In this document: positions 14,372-23,000 of the stretch, piece after piece
Layout of the letters: each line of letters begins with the position of its first letter
How positions within the stretch are numbered: position 1 is the first letter of the stretch
NCBI GenBank assembly: GCA_016202865.1
Contig: JACQNV010000068.1
Span: forward strand, 1 to 24,560
Origin: Candidatus Aenigmatarchaeota archaeon
GTDB lineage: Archaea > Aenigmatarchaeota > Aenigmatarchaeia > QMZP01 > JACQNV01
Reading direction: 5' to 3'
DNA length: 24,560 nt
Position numbers and translations under genes: made by a program
The notes under the pieces: generated by a model
The model's input: only the letters and a program-made list of their open reading frames with translations
Database searches by the model: none
Told to the model about the DNA's origin: nothing

Positions 14372-15315
14372 TCAACCCCTTTCCTTACTTTCGCCAAAAA
14401 GAAGCCTCCGGTGTTATTATGATGCGGCCAAATCCTGCAAACTTTCTTAACCTCCCCCGAAAATTCAGCCTTTCCCCACTTCTCAACCCCAGGACATGTT
14501 TTCAGCCCTTTCAAATCTATCTTCTCAACTTTAGCGCCTTCCCTATTATCCAACAGGTATTGAACAACTTCCTCATTCTCCTCTGGGGCAAATGTGCAAG
14601 TCGAGTAAACCATACTTCCACCCCGTTTAAGCATATCAAAGCCTTTGGTTATAAGTTGTTTCTGGAGCCTGCACATTCCTATGATCCTTCTTTCAGACCA
14701 CTCAGACAAAACATCCCACTCCTTCCTAACAGTCCCTTCAGATGTGCATGGCGAGTCCAACAAAATAAAATCAGCTTTATGGTTATCCAGTTTAAAAAAT
14801 CTAAAATCCTGATTTGTAACTACAGCATTCAAGACGCCTAACTTTTCTATATTGAATTTCAAAGCCTTGATCCTTTCATAACTTATATCATTCGCAATGA
14901 TGCAACCTTTATTTCCCATGAGGGCAGCTAAGTGTGTGGTTTTAGATCCAGGGGCAGCCGCAACATCTATGACCAAACCTTTATTTGTTAATTCACCAGA
15001 AGCCAAAACGCCGGGCAACATGGAAACCAGCTCCTGTATGTAAATATATCCCATGAAATGCTCTATGGTGTTTCCTATTGGGTGTCCAGAAGTCCCACCG
15101 CCAACTACAAAGGCATCCTCATACCAAGGAACCTTTTCAACCACAATACCTTTCTCACTTAAGCTTTCCAAAACCTGTTTTTTATCTGACTTAATTGTAT
15201 TTACCCTGAAAGCCTTTGGTAACGGCTTCTCCAAATATTCCAAAAACTCTTTCTGATCATCTACAATACTACTATACCTTTCCAAAAACCTTTTCGGTAT
15301 TACAGCTTTGCTCAT
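14368..15315 (-). CDS. NOL1/NOP2/Sun family RNA m5C methyltransferase
   Basis: An SAM-dependent RNA cytosine-C5 methyltransferase. VIDVAAAPGSKTTHLA is the SAM-binding motif, LLDSPCTSEGT carries the motif IV Cys, and YSTCTFAPEENEEVV the motif VI catalytic Cys. The start is set at ATG 15315 (MSKAVIPKRFLERY) because a TATA-like box read on the minus strand (about 15341-15350) lies ~26 nt upstream; the longer frame would need a TTG. The product is 315 aa. No PUA domain is attached: that function seems to come from the overlapping downstream gene. tRNA versus rRNA target cannot be decided. Confidence 0.9.
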   Translation of the reverse strand: MSKAVIPKRFLERYSSIVDDQKEFLEYLEKPLPKAFRVNTIKSDKKQVLESLSEKGIVVEKVPWYEDAFVVGGGTSGHPIGNTIEHFMGYIYIQELVSMLPGVLASGELTNKGLVIDVAAAPGSKTTHLAALMGNKGCIIANDISYERIKALKFNIEKLGVLNAVVTNQDFRFFKLDNHKADFILLDSPCTSEGTVRKEWDVLSEWSERRIIGMCRLQKQLITKGFDMLKRGGSMVYSTCTFAPEENEEVVQYLLDNREGAKVEKIDLKGLKTCPGVEKWGKAEFSGEVKKVCRIWPHHNNTGGFFLAKVRKGVE

Positions 15316-15335
15316 ATTATATATACAGGTAAACA

Positions 15336-15352
15336 GCAATTATTATATACAG
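15336..15352. promoter_or_regulatory. Shared bidirectional TATA region
   Basis: AATTATTATATAC (about 15339-15351) reads as a TATA-like element on both strands, ~26 nt from the methyltransferase ATG (minus) and ~20-25 nt from the 5' hairpin of the small basic gene (plus). Confidence 0.4.
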
Positions 15353-15367
15353 AGGTGGAACCAGACA

Positions 15368-15387
15368 GAAGCAGACAAGTCTGCTTC
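15368..15387 (+). promoter_or_regulatory. Perfect 9-bp hairpin in leader of the 28-aa gene
   Basis: GAAGCAGAC-AA-GTCTGCTTC, perfectly paired, begins where the transcript from the TATA region would start and ends 11 nt before the ATG at 15399. It could stabilise the mRNA 5' end or control translation. Confidence 0.45.
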
Positions 15388-15398
15388 CAACTGAGACT

Positions 15399-15485
15399 AT
15401 GCCAAATTTGAGAAAAAAAAGAAAGAAAAAAATCAAACACCACAAGCAAAAGAAGCTGAGAAGGAAGATGCGACACCGCAATTAA
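15399..15485 (+). CDS. 28-aa extremely basic peptide, eL41/mS38-like ribosomal candidate
   Basis: ATG 15399 opens 28 codons ending TAA at 15483-15485. The peptide starts MPNL and its core KKRKKKIKHHKQKKLRRK is followed by MRHRN; about 20 of 28 residues are Lys, Arg or His. The composition, length and the ending RRKMRxR resemble ribosomal protein eL41 (about 25 aa). The KxHHKxKKLRRK stretch also recalls the AURKAIP1/mS38-type motif of other tiny ribosomal proteins. A TATA-like box and a leader hairpin precede it. No Shine-Dalgarno is seen close by. Identification rests on short basic sequence only, so chance is a real alternative. Confidence 0.55.
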   Translation: MPNLRKKRKKKIKHHKQKKLRRKMRHRN

Positions 15486-15559
15486 GCGCTTCTAAAACTC
15501 AACAAGCATTAAGCGACTATTTCTAGATTTATTTTTATAGCTTAGAACCAAGTATATCC

Positions 15560-16153
15560 ATGCAGTTCCTAGACAAGAATACCATAAAACTGGACAAGGT
15601 GGAGAGCGAGCTGGACTCATTCACACTGGAGTTTACAAAGACACTTTCAAAATACTCTGACTATGTTCTAGTTAGCGGTTACATTGCAATACTTTTTGGA
15701 AGAAACAGGGCAAGCGAAGACATAGATATTTTTATCCCAAAAATAACAGAAGCAAAACTAAAGCCGCTTATTGAAGAGTTAGATAAAAACGGATTTTGGA
15801 TACTCAATGAAGATAATGATGGTGTTCACTCCCTATTAAATCAAGGACTAGCAGTCAGGTTTGCAAAAAAGGGAACAGTTGAACCAAACGCTGAAGTTAA
15901 ATTTGCTAAGAAGAGCACAGATTTTTACAGCCTTGAAAACAAAATTAGTGTAATATTAAAGTCTGGAGAGCTCCTTATTTCTCCTATCGAGATGAATATT
16001 GCTTACAAACTATTCCTTTCCAGCCAGAAGGATGTGGAGGATGCTAGATTCCTTTTTAAACTGTTTAGAGAAAAATTAGACATGAAGAATTTAGAAGATT
16101 TTGTTAAATTACTTAAAGTAGAAGATTCTTATAAAAAATACTTAAAGGATTGA
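15560..16153 (+). CDS. Nucleotidyltransferase-fold protein (AbiEii/DUF6036-like)
   Basis: A 197-aa protein with VLVSGYIAILFGRNRASEDIDIFIP, the Gly-Ser/Gly and Asp-x-Asp pattern of a minimal nucleotidyltransferase core. It is followed by a typical C-terminal helical part (SPIEMNIAYKLFLSSQKDVEDARFLFKLF). Related proteins serve as toxins of type IV toxin-antitoxin/abortive infection systems, or have unknown roles. A TATA-like TTTTTATAG at about 15533-15541 lies ~24 nt upstream of the ATG. The next gene is a 55-aa ORF with its own TATA box, so a toxin-antitoxin pairing is possible but not shown. Confidence 0.65.
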   Translation: MQFLDKNTIKLDKVESELDSFTLEFTKTLSKYSDYVLVSGYIAILFGRNRASEDIDIFIPKITEAKLKPLIEELDKNGFWILNEDNDGVHSLLNQGLAVRFAKKGTVEPNAEVKFAKKSTDFYSLENKISVILKSGELLISPIEMNIAYKLFLSSQKDVEDARFLFKLFREKLDMKNLEDFVKLLKVEDSYKKYLKD

Positions 16154-16199
16154 AACAGATCTTTAAATAACTGTACGGGATATATTTCCAACTAAGAAT

Positions 16200-16367
16200 A
16201 TGACTAAATTAAAAGTAAACCTAGAGGAATTGGAAGAGGATAAAGAAAAGAATTTCCAAGACAGGCTAAAATTTATTGATCTCCTAGTGGAACACATAAA
16301 ATCCACACCAGACGAGCAATGGTCGAGAGAACAGGTCGCAGTGATAAACAAAAACAAAAGGAAGTGA
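16200..16367 (+). CDS. Hypothetical 55-aa protein downstream of the nucleotidyltransferase
   Basis: ATG 16200 lies ~28-30 nt after a TATA-like CTTTAAATAAC (16161-16171), giving a leaderless gene of 55 codons (MTKLKVNLEELEEDKEKNFQ...). The product is charged and helical, ending NKNKRK. The fold is not recognised. It ends at TGA 16365-16367, immediately against the stop codon of the convergent dph6 gene. It may be a partner of the nucleotidyltransferase. Confidence 0.6.
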   Translation: MTKLKVNLEELEEDKEKNFQDRLKFIDLLVEHIKSTPDEQWSREQVAVINKNKRK

Positions 16368-17048
16368 TTATTTACCCCTCAACTGTATTTTACCAATCTC
16401 CAATCTACCAGTGCACTCATTTTCCATTATAATTTTCGATTCGGTAATCTCAACTCTTTTCCTGTAAAGCGGACAATCCAAAACCAGCGTCTCGCCCTCC
16501 CCTCCTTCAAATCCTAAATGTATGCCAGTCTTCTCTCTTATATTTTTCAGCTCTTCCAGTTCTTTCCAGCCAACCTTTCTCCCCAACCACTTTTTTGTCA
16601 ATCCCTCTGCTGCAATCCCTGTCACAATAACCTCAAAACCAGCTTCGAGAATTTCTTTCCAATGCTCCTCTGCATCCTGCATCCAGCATGGTGTGTAAGT
16701 TTTCAACCCAAACCCCTTGCAAATATTTGAAACCCTGTCATACTGGTATCTGCTCGCAAGTGCGCCTGCGCCCACGCAATCAATTTCCTTTCCTAATCCT
16801 TTTAATACAGATTTAATATCTTCCAACTCCTTTTCCTTCTCCCCCTTTGTTGGTTTTGTGATAATTGGTATACCCATATTGTCCGCCAAAACCTTTGTCA
16901 GCCCAATATTTGGGTAATGGAACATGTAAGAGGCTGGGTTCTCAGAAATAAGGCTAATCAAATATTTTACTTCATGCCCATCCTTTAGGGCTTTGTAAAT
17001 TGTAAATGTAGAATCTTTTCCACCAGAAAACAGAATTGCTAATTTCAT
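16368..17048 (-). CDS. dph6: Diphthine-ammonia ligase (Dph6, ATP-PPase)
   Basis: A 226-aa ATP pyrophosphatase catalysing the last step of diphthamide formation on elongation factor aEF2. The N-terminal LAILFSGGKDSTFTIYKAL is the PP-loop; GAGALASRYQYDRVSNIC, TPCWMQDAEE, VTGIAAEGLTKKWLGR and FEGGEGETLVLDCPLY are the Dph6/DUF71 blocks. It is complete. Its ATG overlaps the TGA of the giant multi-HTH gene (ATGA), so it is probably translated from the same mRNA. That tie to an unrelated-looking giant protein is odd. Confidence 0.93.
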   Translation of the reverse strand: MKLAILFSGGKDSTFTIYKALKDGHEVKYLISLISENPASYMFHYPNIGLTKVLADNMGIPIITKPTKGEKEKELEDIKSVLKGLGKEIDCVGAGALASRYQYDRVSNICKGFGLKTYTPCWMQDAEEHWKEILEAGFEVIVTGIAAEGLTKKWLGRKVGWKELEELKNIREKTGIHLGFEGGEGETLVLDCPLYRKRVEITESKIIMENECTGRLEIGKIQLRGK

Positions 17049-20000
17049 GATCTCCTACCTCTTTCGTATTTAGATCTGTCCCTACCTATCTGTTCCCTTA
17101 TCTGGCCTACGCTGCCTTTGTAACCAAAAAGTTCCCTTACAATCTCTATCTTCCAACTATCTACCAATATCTCAGCTGCTCTCCATCCTGGAATTTCGCC
17201 AGAAGATTGTTGTTTTATCAAGTCTAGATCATTATGCTCAACACCAATCCTTGCCAAATCGCCAATTTTATAGTCGGTCGCGGAATCGAAAGCAACATAA
17301 ACTCTCTCCCTTCCTACATGCCCAATTTCCGGACAATATCTCTCAACAACACCCTTACCTTTCTCTCCAGTTGGCAGACCCATATCCAATAATATCCTAT
17401 CTCTCTGAGCTTGATTTAATTCGCTTTCCTGAAGTCCAGATCCAATTCTTGCAAGAATGACATTGTCAACCCTTCCTTCTTGTCCATATCTATTCAATAT
17501 CCTGTCTGCAATCTTTTTGTCCTCAACCAAAGATCTGAGTTTCCCTAAACTAACGCTTCCTCTGAAAGCTCCACTATAATATTCAGCCTGATAATCTTGC
17601 TCTGCTTCTTGGTTTTCATCACCTTTATCTTCTTGTGGTTTGTCATCAACAAGATCAACTGGATCCGTATTTGCCAAACCTGCTTTATATCCAGTTTCTT
17701 CAGCTGTTATAATATCTTCAGAAACTTCTTCCTGTCCACCACCAGCATCTACATTTTCTCCACTTTCAGTTTCAACAACTAAATCTGAGTCCTGAGCAAC
17801 TGTTGAAGCAGGTAAAGCTGGATTTATGACAGCCTCTGCAGTCTCCGGATGTGGGGTATCAACTTCCATAACACCTGAAGCATCAGCAGTTGGCATCTCG
17901 ACTGTGTCCTGCCTCTTCGGTTTATATCCAAATTCCTCTTTCATCCTCTCTGCGATGTCTGGGTTTAAAGATTCAATCTTCTTGTCTATAAACTTACCAA
18001 GATGCCACCTGTTGACACCTTTTATAGGATCTGTTTCCAGCCCTTGCCAAGCGAGCATAGCCCTCACCCTTTCATAAACGAAGCCAAAAACCCTCTCAAT
18101 ATCTTCTGGCGTCACAAATTCGGTTCCCGAATCAGAATTAACTATAGTTCCGCCCTGCCTTAGCACAGTTGTCATATCTGTTTTATCCCCTTCCCCAAAA
18201 TACGCGCGCCTTTCTCTTTCCAATTTTTGCACAAACAAATCTCTCAAAGGCTGATAAATATCTGGAAGCTCAGGCCGTTTAGGCATAGATGTGTCGGGTT
18301 TTGATGTGCCAAGAAAACCAAAGCTCGGACTAGCTGAAACAACTTGTTTAGAAACAACTTTTCCACCTCCTGGTTTTGGTTCTGGTTGTCTGGCTTGTGG
18401 GGGTGCAACAGTTGGCGATATCACAGTTCCTGAACCCGCAGGTTTCTTTACATTTTCTATGGAAGGTAATGTGGCCTGACCTCTGTTTCTTTCACCAGTA
18501 CCGGTTGGATCGACACCATCCACAACAGGCGCAATCCCCCTGGTCCTGAAAAATGCATCTGTTTGATCTACAGGATAAAGACTGGTGCCTTGAGCATCTA
18601 TTGGTTCAATTCCACTTTCTTCCAATAAAACATGAGAGTCATGCGCGCCCAATCCATATTTTCTCTGTATATCATGCTGTCTATAAAGCTGTCGCTGTCT
18701 ACTTGAATCAGTATTTGCTGTTTCTGTTCTCCCACCTCTCCGCCCTGTTTTATGTGTTTGGTTTCTAAGTTTTGCAGCATAATTGTCAAGCCTGTCTGCA
18801 TCAATTAAAACATCACCTCGACCCTTCTCGCTTATTCTGGAACCACAAACATCAATATGGTGACTTACACTTCCATCAGGACAGCCAAGAACCTCTTTGG
18901 CCTTTTTGGCTCCCTTGTAAACCCTTTTTCCATCCGGTCTTCTGAACTCTGTTTCTTCTGCTTTTGCCCGCGATTTTGATTGTTCATTTGGTACTTGAGG
19001 TAAATCAGAATCGCCTTTGAGCGGTTCTGTGCGTATCGCTAATCGCCTATCTGATGGAACATGTAAAACAGGCGGTCTATCCTTTGGAGGATCTCCCCTA
19101 CTTTCTCTGATTGAAACTGCTGCTCTATTCACATCTTCTGCATCAAAGAACCCGCCATATCTATTGATTTTATACAGCTCTTCATAACGATCAAAATCAT
19201 TAAAATCAATATCCATGGTATCTGCAGCCTGTCCCCTTGTGAGAAGCCTTTTTCCAACCCTTTCTTCTGTCAAAGTTACAGCCAGTTTTATCAAGTCCTT
19301 TCTACTAAATCTCGATTGGTTTCCAGTATGCCCAACCTGTTTAATTTTTCCAGACTTGATGAGTTCCATGACATACTCTTCTGGTCTGCCTAAAATCAAT
19401 GAAGCCGAACGCAAACTAAATGTCTGATTTTGATCCGGTCCACTACCATAATCACTCCCTGCAGAAGTATCACACGCAGAATTATCTGCTTCACCTGTAA
19501 CTGCTCCAATCAATCTTTCTGAGTCAGCTCCGATATCCATTATTGAAGAAGGCATTCTAGGCAGAGACGCAGCTTCTCTATCGAGCTCATGTTTATTTGT
19601 TGTTTCAGGTGATTCACCGGAAGAGCTTGCGTATTTGTCAACATCTTCTGCAATATATAATTTGTCATCTGGTTTTCTGATACTTCCCTTCCCAGCCAAA
19701 CTATAAAGTCTTGATGCGTTTCCATCAAATACATCTTCAGCTTCTCTTCGTGTGTAAACCCTGATTCCAGTTCTTCTCTCAAATTCTCTCGCCTTAAACT
19801 TCAAAACACCTTCCTTTGTAGGATAAACTTTACTGTCAACTGTGATTGTTTCAATCTGTCCTTGTGTCATGAGCTGTTCAACTTCACTCTCCCCCCTAGC
19901 TAAAATCCTTGCAGCTTTGGCTATATTATATATCTGTCTGTGTTCCGGTTTTACATTGAATTCTTGAATGCCGGAAAGATGTTGGTCAACTAAATCCGCA

Positions 20001-23000
20001 GTATCTACTTCCTCTATAGAATGTTCCCCACCAACTTTAGGCGAAACTTCTTGATCTCCAACAGCCTGCAATAAACTGTCTGCAACAGATTCCAGTTGTT
20101 CTGTTGAAGGCGCCGTAATTGGAGATGGCTCAGCTGATTGCGCATGTTCATGTTTATCTGGCAAAACAACGGCGGCTCCAAAAGTTTCTGGAACAAAAAC
20201 CGACCTTTGCACCGCAGGCAACTCAGCGCGCGCTGGTTCCGGAAGCCCTCCGACAAATCTCTCAATAGCACCTTTTTCAAAACAAATTTTCCCATCCACT
20301 ATTTTCATTTTCAACTGGTGGTTATTTACAAGATCCATTACACCTAGTTTTGTCATGCCCAAAAATTCAGCTGTCTCGCCGAGAGAAAGCGTGTCTAGAT
20401 CTTTGGCTATTACAGGAGCTGGTTGAGTTTCTGCAGGTTTTAAGGCTTTATGCTCTGGTTTTGGTGTATCTTGAGAAGGCGGTTGTGCAAGATCAATTGG
20501 ATTGTAGCCCAAACCGGAAAGATAAGCTTCTGCCTTCCTTGTCACAAAAAATGCGTGCGAGACATTCTCAACCCCGCCTTCCCTAAGAAGTCTCTCTGTC
20601 TTTGATCGGCTAAGACCATATGTTCTTGCAATGTCCTTTATATGCGAAGTTGCTGGTTGTTGTGAACCTTTAGTTTCAGCAGGAGTCTGGATTAATTCTA
20701 CTGCTCTTCTAGGATTAAATCTTGCAAGCTCGTCCCTGAGTCTATCAACTCTGTTAGCATCATAACCACCATCTTCCAGAGGAATTCCGTGCACACCAAC
20801 AATAGATCTGAAAACTTCTTCGTTCACACCAAGAGCAGAGCTACCTTCAGCGTCTGTGTATATTCTTCTAACAGGTTTGATATCATCTTGAGTTGATATT
20901 GTAGGAGAAGGTGAAGCTGGTTTTGGATCTGCGGCAAGGATTATATCCGGAGTATTATCTCTTCCAATTTCAGGCGGCTTAGACTTTTCTTTATCCACTA
21001 GATTTTCTCCGCCGCGCCTTTTTTCCAAAAGTAAATCCAACTGATCTGCATCGACATCACCGCCCTTGTATTTTGCAACTCCGCCATCGCTGAGAATTCG
21101 ATGAACATCATCCCAACTTGCACCCAACATTTTTCTGGCTGTGTTTAATGGATATTTTCGTGGGTCTTGCCTATCTGAAATAGTTTTTATGTCTTCATCT
21201 GTTTTCGGTTTAGGGTCTTGCACAACCTCTGCGACAGGAGCCGACAATAAAGACTTGTCAGTATCAGGATTTTGAGCCGCCGGTATAACAGGATTTATCC
21301 CAAGTTTTGCAAAATAATTATCAACCAAATCTAATTTATAGCCACCGTGCTCACGCTTTAACCCCACGCGCCTTATGTGGTCTCTCGCCTCATCTTCTGT
21401 CACTCCATATCTTTTTGCAATTTCAGTAAAGTTTGAAATCAAAGTCTGTTGTGCATTGTCTGTCACAAGCTCGCTAGCTGTTGATATTTGTGTAGTCGTA
21501 TCTGAAATAACTGGATTTCTAATATGTTCTTCTATTACAGCTAAAGCCGCTTCAACCCCGCCTTCTTGACCTAAAGATTCTTCTGAGTTATCAATAGCAA
21601 GTTTAGCACCCAACTTGTCTGCCAGTTTATTAACATCGTCCATGTCAAAGAATCTGTCTTGGTATGTTCTGATGGCTCTCTTTGACACCCATTTTCTAAG
21701 AGCTTCCCCATCACCACCCAAAACCTGAACAGCCTCTGATCTTATGTAAACCTTTCTTCCAGTCTGCATCTCCACTTGCTCAGCCATTAGCTTCAAAACA
21801 TCTTCTCTTTTAAAATAAGTATTTCCAGAATATTTTCCTTCAAGAGTGACTGGTACGAGCCTACCTGTTCTTACAAGATCTTGCAATGCCTCTTCGTTTA
21901 GTCCCAAAATTCTCGCGGCCTTGTATGGCCTGTAAACCTCACTCCTATTTGCTGTTGTCTTATTTGTTCCCTCAATAGTCACATCATGACCTGAGTTCAG
22001 ATCTTGATCTTCAAATGGCTGTTGATCATCCTCTTCAGCTGTTGCATCAGAATTTGATTCCAATTCTCTGCTTGCTTCGTCCACATGTTCTTGTACAGCT
22101 AACTCACCCTCGACAAAATCCAAAGTTCTGTCTGCCCCAATTTCCAAATCCTCAATTGTGGGTGGTTCAACATCTAGAACTGGCACTGGCTGCTGATCTG
22201 GTTCAATAAGTTCCTCAACTACATCTAAAGCTTCAGCGCCAGTTTCTGGTTCAACATGATCCACAGGAAGCTTCCCAACATTTTCCAAATACTTTTCCAC
22301 ACCAAGCCCATCAAGTTTTCCATCGTGAAAATCAATGCCTTCTGTTTCTATAACACCCCTAGCCTCTGCTGCGCCAAGACCAGATAGATTTAGAAATTCA
22401 AAAAGTGTATATCCTTTGGGTTTAGTTTGTGGTTGATCTGTTTGGTCTGTTGGCGATTTGTCTGTAGTTGGCTCACCAATATCAGAATCAACTAATTCTT
22501 CAGCTGCTGCTTCAGGTTCTAAATCCGCAGCAGGAGCCACACCTTCAACAATACCTATATCAGAATCTGCTTGACCTATATCAACCGGTTCTGGTGCAAT
22601 TCCTTCGCCTGTTGGATTTGGTGCTGGCAAGCCTGTTGGTTCTATTTCAGGGGCAACAGCCTGTTCTGCAACCTGCGCCCCACCAGAACCATTCACATTT
22701 GGGTGTGTTTGAGGTGGTTCAACAAATAATTGTCTCTCCACAGCAGCCCCACCAATTTTGGCTTTATGTTGTTCCAATCTTGCTCTTGCAGCTATCCTAT
22801 CTTCATCAGTAACTCGCTGCATATTGTTAATATAATTCGATGCCCAGTCAAGAGGTATAGCCTCTCTATCTATCCCATTTCTTTTTAAAGCAGCATTCGC
22901 AGTTCCACTAGCCCTGCCTGTTATCCCCACAAAATCATCAAATCCAATTATCCCTGTTTCTGGTTTATCACCCAATGACGGCCCAGAAAAACTAATTTTA

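Noticed and set aside
17826..22812. Several 60-114-codon plus-strand frames inside the giant gene
   Set aside because: They are Gln/Leu/Pro/Ser-rich antisense shadows of the acidic linkers on the minus strand, without promoter or Shine-Dalgarno.
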